Positions 54,610 through 64,000 of a stretch of 64,000 bases of DNA are shown piece by piece. The notes under the pieces were generated by a model. That model was not told the DNA's origin and searched no databases. It saw only the letters and a list, made by a program, of their open reading frames with translations. The translations under genes were made by a program, and so were the position numbers. This DNA comes from Craterostigma plantagineum (taxonomy: Eukaryota; Streptophyta; Magnoliopsida; Lamiales; Linderniaceae), in contig JAPQWV010000366.1 of NCBI GenBank assembly GCA_027422505.1, positions 496,001 through 560,000 of the forward strand, read 5' to 3'. Within the stretch, counting starts at the first letter, position 1, and every line of letters starts with the position of its first letter.

Positions 54610-55597
54610 CGTTGCACGTGTTTATAGATTGGGTGAAACGTGAAAAGTATAAAGTACTATCTCCCTTTGTTGCTTTTGTGAATAGATTATCACTATCTGA
54701 TTATATATATATGTATGCATGCATGCTAATTTAATGGAAGGTGGTGGGAAATTGCAAGGGTTTCGTCGGAGCATAGCGTACCATGTGGTGATGGTGGCGA
54801 ATAATGGAGTTGACCGAGTCAAATGGCAGCTTGTGAAGATGATGGGCCAATGTTTTTTTCCCGAGAAGCTTTGAGGAGGAGAAAGAAATCATTGTCGATT
54901 TTTATAGAGATGGAGAAAGGATGATAAAAAAAAAGCCACCATATGGTGCCTCAAATTATTAATTTACCTATATGTAACTTATAAAATTCTTTTTCTTACT
55001 AATTTTCTACTTTTATCGGTACAAACAGAGGGTAAAGAAAGGTGGTAATTAGCTGTATCGTGTGATGTAATTCACGAAAACTGAATATTATTTGTCTAAT
55101 ATCGACAAATCTCGAAGTGAATCATGCTTCAAATCGATTTACGAGCTCGATGAATTGGCTCGACTAAATCTTAACTGGAGCTCATACTTGTCGAGTTTGT
55201 GTTTCGTTTTGACGAAAGGTCACGAGGAACCCTATGATCTTTTTATAAATTTTTAATATATTTTCAAACTTCAAATAATTTCCGAAGTTTTTCTAGTAAA
55301 GACATAGGGGAATGGTAAAGAGAAATCGTCATCTTGGCTGTCCTTTTCTCGGACATCATGGTTTGGAATTGGATTGGTACAGTAGTGAATCGTCGTCGCA
55401 GCCCACTTTCTAATTAAAAATAGTTTGTGTTCACTGCGCACAAAAAAAGGAATATAATTATTCAAAAGTGAATGAACTTTTTAGGCAATGTCAACCTATT
55501 AAAATAGGTCGTATCCGATACATCGCCACATAATCTTTGCATATATGGATGGATACCGTTGGATTCGTGGTTCAATGTATTTTCAGTGTATACTAAT
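54610..55597. other. Phosphatase 5' flank and intergenic DNA, nothing else recognised
   Basis: The promoter should lie in the first few hundred bases (about 54610-55000); a TATATATATATG stretch at 54702-54714 is a possible but weak TATA region. No further gene. Confidence 0.4.
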
Positions 55598-55962
55598 TGT
55601 TAGGATCGATTCAAGCTATATCAAGCTCAATCGGATCGAAAAACAGCACCTAAACTCACACCCTCTGAAAACAGAATTTACGTGGTTCGGCTGACTTCAG
55701 CCTACGTCCACAGATCAACCGAGCCTCCTTTATATTAATCACCAGCACGAAGTTTGCAGTCCTCAGAGCCCTCTACAACTTTCATGTTTTAACCTCACCG
55801 TGATTTTCACTCTACACAGAGTTATAAGCTCTCAAAGATGATGGATCAACCCATAAAATTTGAAATAAATATAGCTGTAATTCACACTTAAAGTGTGACT
55901 CGAGCTCGATCCCAACCATTAACCTCATCTAATCCGACGTCCCAGATCGCTCCACGTGGCTC

Positions 55963-56492
55963 TGTTGAAGAATCACGTGTGAGAAATTGTCCCACACCGA
56001 ATGTTAGCAAAGAAATAAATGGGTATATAGCTTGATGTGCCCACTCCTCTTAACACCAATTAGTTTTAAGAAAGAACCCCCTCAGCTTATACCGGGTACC
56101 CCTTCTCCGTGTGGCGCATGTGCGTGAGCCTCGTTAACGGATAAAATTATCGGAGGCCCGGCCCGAATTTCTACATGGTATCAGAGCGGGAAGATCCGAC
56201 TCAATAAAAAAATGACGGGTTCGAAAAGAATGGCATTCCCGTCCGATTAAATAAATGGGCTCACACGTGAGGGGGGAGTGTTGAAGAATCACGTGTGAGG
56301 AATTGTCCCACACCGAATGTTATCAAAGAAATAAATGGGTATATAGCTTGATGGGTCCACTCCTCTTAACACCAATTAGTTTTAAGAAAGAACCCCATCA
56401 AGCTTATACCGGGTACCCCTTCTCCGTGTGGCGCATATGCGTGGGCCTCGTTAACGGATAAAATTACCGGAGGCTCGGCCCGAATTTCTACA
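55963..56492 (+). mobile_element. Complete TRIM retrotransposon, 530 bp
   Basis: Terminal direct repeats 55963-56175 (213 bp) and 56279-56492 (214 bp), both TGTTGAAGAATCACGTGTGA ... CCCGAATTTCTACA. Primer site TGGTATCAGAGC at 56176-56187 begins at once after the first repeat; polypurine tract GAGGGGGGAG at 56269-56278 ends right at the second. Flanked by GGCTC at 55958-55962 and 56493-56497, a perfect 5 bp target duplication. The internal domain is only about 100 bp and non-coding. The repeats differ at about nine positions and one indel (around 4 percent), so it is not brand new. Confidence 0.95.
56176..56187 (+). promoter_or_regulatory. TRIM primer binding site (tRNA-iMet)
   Basis: TGGTATCAGAGC directly abuts the 5' terminal repeat and fixes the TRIM on the plus strand. 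Confidence 0.95.
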
Positions 56493-56928
56493 GGCTCGTG
56501 TGTGTGCATGACTCAAAGCAAAAAATGTGTAATAATTCACGCCTTGTTCCTAAGTCTCACGGCCGTGAATCAAGAAAACATCTTTAGCTTCAGCTAATGC
56601 CGTCAATCACGGCCTCAGACAGCTCCTTCACGGCCGTGAAGCTAGCGGGCAGTCCAACTCCTCCACTGTCCAGCTTCACGGCCAGACCAACAACGGAGTC
56701 ACGGCCTTGACTGGGTCGTGTAGCAGCACCATCAACCAAGCTTTCCCTGATCGATCATGGTCGTGCAATCTGGTGTAGGTAGCCCTGAAGCATGCATGGG
56801 AGCTTTGCTTCGATCCGCCTTCTCCGCCCGATTCCGGCGACTTCCGGCGAGGTTTAGACTCATATTTCACAACAAATACATGTCATGATATACATATATA
56901 GTGCGTGCAACGTATACATATATGTGAG

Positions 56929-57294
56929 ATTTGCTATGGTGTCCACCTACCGTGAGCAACCACCGTGAGCACCATAAGCAAATATATCAATTTTTGCTTT
57001 TTTTGATTCTCAACGCCGTCAACACCTCCATAGATCATCTCATATCCATTGCAAACATAAATCGCCATCTTCAACACGTTAATTTTAAAGAAAATTATCA
57101 CCTCGATACGTCGTCCACATGTAAATAATAAATATGAATTTTTTTTAAAATTAACGTGTTGAAGATGACGATTTATGTTTGCAATGGATATAAGATGATC
57201 TATCGAGGTGTTAACGGCTTTGAGAACCGAAAAAAGCAAAAATTGAGAGATTTGCTTATGGTGCTCACGGTAGGTGGGCACCATAGCAAATCTC
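56929..57294. mobile_element. Foldback MITE, about 366 bp
   Basis: Ends GAGATTTGCTATGGTGTCCACC and (reverse complement) GAGATTTGCTATGGTGCCCACC. The arms are inverted over about 180 bp each (e.g. tttgcaatggatat...aacacgttaattttaa). Reading frames found on both strands are the two faces of this palindrome. No gene. Confidence 0.85.
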
Positions 57295-57660
57295 ATATAT
57301 ATATATATATATAGTTATATATTTTCACGCCATCTTTAGTAGCTAATTTGAAGCTGAGCAACTAATCCACAAAACTATTCATCCTCCTAGTATGTACATT
57401 GTTCAAAGTTCGCGTAAATAATAATAGTCATAAAGTCCACCAAAACTCACAACATCTCTAAAGAAACCCATAATTGAAAACTTCTCCCTCTTCTCCATTG
57501 ATGGAGATTTGGGAAAGCTCTTTTTTCTTGTTTCTCATGCTAGTTTGTTATTTTTTTACCTCTATATGGAGCTGTCAATTCAGCTCGCGACCACCCACGG
57601 CTATGTAATTATATATATTATACAATATATAAACATTAAATGAAATATATATATATATAT
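57295..57660. other. AT-rich intergenic DNA
   Basis: (AT)n runs at 57294-57313 and 57641-57662. No gene recognised. Confidence 0.5.
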
Positions 57661-57665
57661 ATTAA

Positions 57666-58048
57666 AATAAGGGGATTTACAGAAAAATCCAACTATATAA
57701 AAAGTTACAAGTCAGTACCTTGTCATTGTTTTTTTATATTTAGGTACCCATTAGAATAAATTTTTTGCACATTGGTACACGTCACGCCACAAGGTACATC
57801 ATATAACACATTCATTTACAGAAACGTGTTGTGGTACATAATACAGTGAGAAATGGTACATCATAAAACACATTAAGGTAGCATATATAAATGATATGCG
57901 TACCATATAAAACGCGTGGCGTGGTACGTAATACACATAGAAAAAGGTACGTCAAGACTGAAAAAATGGTACACACAGTCAAACCAGTACTTATATAAAA
58001 TTTTTTCTGACTTATATAAATGGGTATTTTTCTATAGATTCACCTTAA
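57666..58048. mobile_element. Foldback-like element with GGTAC(A/G)T repeats
   Basis: The ends tttacagaaaaatccaac and (reverse complement) gaatctatagaaaaatacc are inverted, and the interior is packed with GGTACAT/GGTACGT words (about ten copies). In layout it matches the repeats at 42378-42790 and 37124-38208. Confidence 0.5.
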
Positions 58049-59391
58049 AATAAGACCTAGTAATTCATTAATTATAGTAATTAATGACATATTTACTAAT
58101 AAATACATAATAAATTTAGGATTAAATAAAAGATTTAAAGGCAAGGGGCCTGATCAGTAGAGTTGCAAACGAATCGACTCGAGTCGAATATCATTCCTAT
58201 TCGGATGACAAATCGATACGAGTATGAATATTCGAATATTTAATCGACATAAAACCGATTCGTATTTGTATTCGAAAATATTCAAATCGAATATTCGAAT
58301 ATTCGACTATGGATTATATTTGAGTATTTATCTTTATGTTTAATATAAATATAAATAAAATTATGTTTAATTTATATTTTTCAAAATATATATATTGAAT
58401 TTTAATATATTATATATGAGTGCTACTATTGGCACCCCCTTTGAGGGTGAAAAAAAACCTTGAAATTGTACAGTTTCTTAAAATTTTGTTCTGCATCAAT
58501 AATATTGTAAGTTTCAATTTATTACATTTTATTTCATCAATGCAGTTACTCGACGGAATTTATTTACAAAGTACTAAATAAGTATTAATTTTGTAAGTTA
58601 TGGTTGAAGTTAATTCTACTCTTTACCACTTAGAAATAAACAAAACTTCTAAATTTACAATATTATTCTTTGATTAAATTTTAAAAACCATAAATATTTC
58701 ATAATAACCTAGACAAAAAGGTTGAAGTAAAATAAAAACAAGATTAAAAACCTAGACATAAATTTATTAGATAAATGTGTAGAATTAAATAATAGTTATA
58801 AAGTGATATTTTAATTGCGTTAAAGAAAGATTTTAATAAATAGTTGTAAAACCTTAAAAATTATCTGCAAATAATTAATTAATAATGGAGAGGAATAATT
58901 AGGCATAATAACTAATAACTATGAGTAATAAAGATTGGATTGAAAGAACGGCGTTTGCTGATATTTAAAATTGAAAATTTTACTTTTGTAATAAATTTAG
59001 TGTTATAATTAACTAGGGGTGCGTATAAAATTTTCCATCATATATTAAGTCTTTGATTTAACAAAATATAGAATTTAAGATAGTTTTTGAACTAAAATAT
59101 GCTATAAGTAATACCCAATGATATATTATATTTAAATATATATGGAATTATTCAAATCGAATATTCTACAAAGAAAACTAAAATTGAATCGAATACTTTG
59201 ATTTTGTATTCGTATTTGGAAATTATTCGAATAAAGAAAACTGTTTTTGTTCGGATTCATATTCTAAATATTCGAATTCGAATCTTAAATTTGGAATCTA
59301 ATATTTGAATACTTGAACATGGATTACATTTGAGTATTTATCTGTGTTTAATAAAAAAAATAAATATTATTGTGTTTAATATATATTTTTT

Positions 59392-59436
<45 letters not shown>

Positions 59437-60161
59437 AATCGTAATATATAATATATGAGTGCTACTATTGGCACCCCCTTTGAGTGTGAAAAAACTTGGC
59501 AATTGTACAATTACTTAAAATTTTGTTCTTTCATCAATAATATTGTAAGTTTTAATTTATTACATTTTATTTCATAATGCAGTTATTCAACGGAAATTAT
59601 TTATATATTAATTTTTTATCTATGGTTGAAGTTAATTAATTCTACTCTTTACCACTTAGAAATAAAGAAAACATCTAAATTTATAAATATTATCATCTAA
59701 ATTTTTAAATATTATTCTTTGATTAATTTTAGAAATCTTCTTATACCATAACTATTTCATATTAACCTAGACAAAAAGGTTGAAGTAAAATAAAAACAAG
59801 ATTTAGAACCTAGACATAATTTTATTTAATAAATCTGTAGAATTAAATAATTGTTATAATGTGATATTTTAATTGTGTGAAAGAAAGAATTTAATAAATA
59901 CTATAAAATCTTCAAAATTATCTACAAATAACTATATATAATGGAGAGTAATAATTAGGCCTAATAACTAATAACTATCAGTAATAAAGATTGGATTGAA
60001 AGAAGGCTTTTGCTGATATTGAGAATTGAAAATTTTACTTTTTGTAATAAATTGTTATAATTAATTAGGGGATTTGAAGAGTAATTTGGGGGTGCGTATA
60101 GAATTTTTCATCATATATTTCGGTTTTGCTTTAACAAAATACAATATTTAAGATAGTTTTC

Positions 60162-60213
<52 letters not shown>

Positions 60214-60214
<1 letters not shown>

Positions 60215-60425
60215 TAGCTATGAATGGCCGCACGTTGTGCGGGTGCAAAGCTTTAACCCGGACAATGAGTCATACAAAACGTATAGGAGAATGTGAGACA
60301 TAAAACATAATGATGTAAAGCACCTAGGGGGAGTGAGATTCTCTGTCTCACTCTTTTGTGCCACTTTTTGTCCCACACTATGGATACTTGACGAGTGTCC
60401 AATCCAATGGTTAAATTTCCCTATA

Positions 60426-60464
<39 letters not shown>
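60214..60464 (-). mobile_element. Helitron-like 3' end, copy 1
   Basis: Read on the minus strand, the hairpin CCGCACAACGTGCGG (60242-60228) is followed by about ten bases and then CTAG with T next to it, the layout of a Helitron 3' terminus (hairpin, CTRR, insertion between A and T). The upstream body of about 200 bp is shared with copy 2. The 5' TC end is not fixed, so the element may be only a terminal fragment. Confidence 0.45.
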
Positions 60465-60465
<1 letters not shown>

Positions 60466-60469
<4 letters not shown>

Positions 60470-60636
60470 TTATGAATAGCCGCACGTTTTGCGGGTGCAA
60501 AGCTTTAACTCGGACAATGAGTCATACAAAACGTATAGGAGAATGTGAGACATAAAACATAATGATGTAAAGCATCTAGAGGGAGTGAGATTCTCTGTCT
60601 CACTCTTTTGTGCCACTTTTTGTCATATATATATAT
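60466..60636 (-). mobile_element. Helitron-like 3' end, copy 2
   Basis: Same body and hairpin (CCGCAAAACGTGCGG, 60494-60480) ending CTAA. It lies 252 bp from copy 1 in the same orientation, both next to (AT)n runs. It is shorter than copy 1 at its far side. Confidence 0.45.
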
Positions 60637-61810
60637 ATATGAAATTATTCAAATAGAATATTCTATAAAGAATTGAATCGAATACGTTGATTTTGTATTC
60701 ATATTCGGAAATTATTCGAATCAAGAAAACTATTTTTATTTGGATTAATATTGTAAATATTCGAATTCAAATCTCAAATTCCGAACAGATATTTAAATAC
60801 ACGAATATGGATTATATGTAGTATTTATCTTCGTATTTAATGAAAACTATTAGTATTATTATGTTTAATATATATCTGATATATATTGAATCGTAATATA
60901 TATAATATATGAATGCTACTATTTGAACCCCCTTTGAGGGTGAAAAAAAACCTTGGAAATGGTACAATTTCTTAAAAGTTTGTTCTCCATCAATAATATT
61001 GTAAGTTTTAATTTATTACATTTTATTTCATTAATATAGTTATTCAACGGAAATTTTTATAAAGTTTCAAATATATATTAATTTTGTAATTTATTTTTGA
61101 AGTTAATTCTACTCTTTACCACTTTGAAATAAACAAGACTTCTAAATCTATAAATATTATTATTTGATTAATTTTAAAAATCTTCTTACCATAATATTTC
61201 ATATTAACCTAGACAAAAAGGTTGAAGGAAAATAAAAAATAAGATTAAAAAACCAAGACATAAATTTAATTAATACATGTGTAAAATTAAATAATAGTTA
61301 TAAGTTGATATTTTAATTGCGTGAAAGAAAGAATGTAATAAATAGTTATAAAACCTTCAAAATTATCTACAAATAATTAATAGATAATGGATAGGAATAA
61401 TTAGACATAATAACTAATGACTATCAGTATAAAGATTGGATTGAAAGAACGTCATTTACTGATATTGAAAATTGAAAATTCTACTTTTTGTCATAATTTA
61501 ATGTTATAATTAATTAGGGGGTTCGTATAGTAATTTGGGGGGTGCGTATAGAATTTTCATCATATATTTTAGTTTTTGATTTAACAAAATATAATATTTA
61601 AGATAGTTTTTGAACTAAAATATGCTATATGTAATATATACCGAATGATATATTATATTTAAATATAAATGGAATTATTCAAATTGAATATTCTATAAAT
61701 AATCGGATCGGTACTTTTTTATATTCGTATTCTTAAATTATGCGAATCAAGAAAACCATTTTTTATCCGGATTCATATTCTAAATATTCGATTTCGATAC
61801 TTAAATAGTC

Positions 61811-61959
61811 TGATAGCGTAGCATAATTATAGGGATTTTATCATTAACTCAATTGATTATTTCCTTATATAGTTTGGAGAAGATATCCTAGTTTGTGTAT
61901 ATAATTGTACATTGTACAGTGTAAAGATCATCAAGGAAACACGATTCTTATTACTTTCA
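61811..61959 (+). mobile_element. 5' LTR of the right-edge copia element, 149 bp
   Basis: Bounded on the left by TGATAGCGTAGC and on the right by ACTTTCA followed directly by the primer site. It cannot be compared with its 3' partner here. Confidence 0.75.
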
Positions 61960-61971
61960 TGGTATCAGAGC
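61960..61971 (+). promoter_or_regulatory. Primer binding site (tRNA-iMet) of the right-edge copia
   Basis: TGGTATCAGAGC immediately after the LTR end. Confidence 0.95.
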
Positions 61972-62036
61972 GTAAGCATTGAAACCCTAATTCTTCTTCT
62001 CACTTTCTTCTTCTGATTTCACACATCTCACTCTCC

Positions 62037-64000
62037 ATGGCTTCTTTAAGCTCATCTGATAATCTTCCTTATGCAACCTTGATCCATATGCTCACTATTA
62101 AGCTTACCTCAACAAATTATTTACTATGGCGTAGCCAAATTTACCCCCTTCTCATCAGTCAAGGCCTTATCGGTTTAATTGATGGATCTCGTCCGGCACC
62201 TTCTCTTAATGTGGTTGTTGATGAAAAATCGTCCCCAAATCCTAAGTATCTTTCCTGGCGTATTGAAGATCAACGTCTCGTCTCTCTCATATTTTCTTCT
62301 TTAACAGAGGAATCAATGTCTGTTGTAATTGGTTGCACCACTGCACGGGATGTTTGGCTATCGCTGGAAAGAACATTTAGCCATCAATCAAAGGCGCAGG
62401 AATTTCGTCTCAAAGGAGAACTGTAGAACATACGTAAAGGGGACAGATCAGTTGCAGAATTTGGACGTGAATTCAAATTGATCTGCGACAAACTATCTGC
62501 GATTGGTGTTTCTGTTGATGAAACTGATAAGATCCATATGTTTCTCAAAGGTTTGGGCTCTGGTTTCTCGAGCTTCTCTGCAACTCAAATGGCGACGTCA
62601 ACATCTTTTTCCGATCTCTTGAACCATGCGGAAGCTTGGGATATGTTTCAGCAAACACTCGATCCTCAACCCATTTCTCAAGCCGCTTATGTCGCGAACA
62701 CAAATTCGCAGCATCATTCACATCCAAAAAGTGGTGGCCGCGGCAATCAGAATTCTTCTAGAGGACGTGGGCAAAACCCAGGTGGTCGAGGTTCCTGGCA
62801 AAAACGACCTCCTCATTGCCAAATCTGTAGGACAAACGGACATTACGCAAGTTTTTGCCCTGATCGTTTCAACCAGACTATTGCTCCATCTGCAAACATT
62901 GTTGAGGCTTTCTCTACTTCTTGCAAAATCTCGGATCCTCCAGTTTCTGATTGGTACATGGATACCGGAGCTTCGGCACACATGTCATCCTCTTCAAGTC
63001 ACTTAGATTCATCTAAGCCATACTCAGGTTCGGATTCAGTAATAGTCGGTAATGGTGACTCTTTATCTATTTCTCAAATTGGATCGTGTCAGTTGAATAC
63101 GTCTATTAAATTATCAGATATTTTGGTTGTTCCGAATCTGACTAAAAACCTCTTATCTGTGAGTAAATTGACTTCTGATTTACTCGTTGACGTATGGTTT
63201 ACTGATGGTTCTTTTGCGATTCAGCATTGGGTAACTCGGAAGATTCTGGCTCGAGGTAGATGTAAGAATGGCCTTTATATATTAGATAAAACTCAGTCGC
63301 CTTTGCTTGCAGCCTCTAGGCCTAAAGCTTCGTTTGAGTTGTGGCATTCTCGCCTTGGTCACGTTTCTGTTGATGTCATTTCGTTTTTGAATAAAATTGG
63401 GAGCATATATGTTACTGCTTTATTGCCTAAACCTATTATATGCGACTCTTGTGAAAAGGCTAAAAGTAAGCGTTTACCCTTCGATTTGGATATCAAACGT
63501 TCGTCGTGTGTTTTAGACATTGTCCATTGTGATTTAATGGGACCTGCGCCCGTGAATTCTGTTTCCGGATTTCGTTATTATGTCATTTTCGTCGATGATT
63601 TTTCAAGATTCACGTGGTTTTATCCGTTACGACAGAAGTCTGATTTTTATGATGTGATGCTACAATATACAGCTTTTGTTGAGAATCAGTTTTCTACTAG
63701 TCTAAAACCTTTTCACAGTAATGGAGGTACTGAATTCACCAACAACAAACTGCAGCAATTTTTCGAGACAAGGGTATCCGCCACATTTTATCTTGTTCAT
63801 ATACACCTGCTCAGAATGGTAGGGTTGAACGCAAACATCGACATGTAACTGAAACAGGTTTGGCCATGTTTCATTCTCATACTCCGTTAAAATTTTGGGT
63901 CGACGCCTTCAGTAGTGCTGTATATGTCACCAATCGACTTCCATCAAAGGTTCTCAGCGGAAAATCACCATTTGAATTGCTTTTCTCAACTGCTCCGAAC
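62037..64000 (+). pseudogene. Copia Gag-Pol polyprotein, 5' part, three inactivating changes
   Basis: It starts at ATG 62037 and carries in order a DUF4219/UBN2-type gag (LTIKLTSTNYLLWRSQIYPL, AEFGREFKLICDKLSAIGVS), CCHC knuckle CQICRTNGHYASFC (62818-62859), protease active site WYMDTGASAHM (about 62953-62985), GAG-pre-integrase ELWHSRLGHV...CDSCEKAKSKRLPF, and integrase core IVHCDLMGP, FVDDFSRFTW, GGTEFTNN. Defects: a TAG stop at 62424-62426 where relatives have Gln; the second integrase Asp is Asn (63720-63722); and a one-base loss near 63773, after which the expected NGRVERKHRHV and later residues continue in the next frame to the edge. Apart from these the frame is open, so decay is recent. 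Confidence 0.85.

Larger units (their letters stand above)
55598..56870 (-). repeat. LTR-like sequence carrying the TRIM and a TCACGGCCGTGA array
   Basis: The plus strand starts TGTTAGGATCG; read on the minus strand this is a ...CCTAACA end, as in copia LTRs. The stretch ATTTACGTGGTTCGG followed by cctacgtccac is a phrase common in plant LTRs. On the other side of the TRIM the sequence continues with TTCACGGCC repeats (perfect 12 bp palindromes at 56557-56568 and 56628-56639) and may end at TTTCACA (56870). No target duplication found, so the LTR call is tentative. Confidence 0.4.
58160..61810. repeat. Three tandem copies of an AT-rich 1.0-1.5 kb repeat
   Basis: The phrase GCTACTATT(G)GGCACCCCC or its close variant occurs at 58421, 59461 and 60915, each followed by the same order of blocks: cattttatttcat, cctagacaaaaaggttgaag, aaagattggattgaaagaa, ggtgcgtatagaatttt and gaattattcaaatngaatattc. 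The middle copy is longer because it contains (AT)n tracts and two Helitron-like pieces. Copy 3 is cut by the copia insertion at 61811. No coding potential. Confidence 0.8.
61811..64000 (+). mobile_element. Ty1/copia retrotransposon, 5' part, runs off the window
   Basis: Order: short LTR 61811-61959 (TGATAGCG...CTTTCA), primer site TGGTATCAGAGC at 61960-61971, then gag, zinc knuckle, protease, GAG-pre-integrase and integrase. Reverse transcriptase and the 3' LTR lie outside the window. The short LTR of about 149 bp and the compact single frame fit the Ale/Retrofit-like side of copia. It inserted into copy 3 of the AT-rich tandem repeat. Confidence 0.85.

Noticed and set aside
56931..57296. 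Frames of 65 and 120 codons on opposite strands with similar proteins
   Set aside because: Both are the two arms of one foldback MITE read in opposite directions.

Overview
The window is nuclear DNA of a flowering plant, most likely a eudicot and probably an asterid. Evidence: genes split by short GT-AG introns, AT-rich intergenic DNA, many plant-type LTR retrotransposons and small inverted-repeat elements, and three plant gene families. There is no bacterial or organellar gene organisation.

Layout. 1-421: 3' end of a non-autonomous LTR element (element A). 422-2110: LTR-like repeat with a palindrome array. 2105-7510: minus-strand Mutator-like transposase relic with a duplicated 5' block, a nested hAT-like element that itself holds a Stowaway-like MITE, and a plant-mobile-domain relic. 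7560-11840: minus-strand Ty3/gypsy (Athila-like) relic with a tRNA-Asp-type primer site. 11842-19156: minus-strand Ty1/copia relic with its 5' LTR. 19157-23290: a second, longer copy of element A on the plus strand, with LTRs related to those of the copia element. 23300-25799: another minus-strand copia-type derivative carrying a lone coiled-coil reading frame. 25800-32000: repeats only, including a roughly 0.5 kb tandem repeat and several foldback elements.

The gene-bearing part follows. 32637-35255 (+): a complete 10-exon PILS6-like auxin carrier gene, 417 aa. 35990-36285: a PPR fragment. 43795-47023 (+): a complete 7-exon QUAKING/SPIN1-like STAR-KH RNA-binding protein gene, 286 aa. 48301-52188 (+): a partial tandem copy of that KH gene, now a pseudogene, split by a 3.05 kb LTR element (48845-51890) that carries a partial gag fused to a long Lys/Glu-rich reading frame. 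53019-54609 (-): a three-exon HAD class acid phosphatase/vegetative storage protein whose motif I nucleophile Asp is Asn.

From 55.6 kb on the DNA is repetitive again. It holds a complete 530 bp TRIM with perfect 5 bp target duplication (55963-56492), foldback elements, about three tandem copies of a 1-1.4 kb AT-rich repeat (58160-61810) with Helitron-like ends, and the 5' part of a plus-strand copia element that runs off the right edge.

The host genes are single transcription units with no operon logic. The main biological interest is in the elements: a non-autonomous retroelement family with its own conserved cargo protein and copia-like LTRs, a second non-autonomous family with a gag-plus-KE-rich ORF, and several foldback families built from short internal repeats. 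Exon boundaries were placed by eye from GT-AG sites and reading-frame continuity, and family names come from recognised motifs, not from a search.
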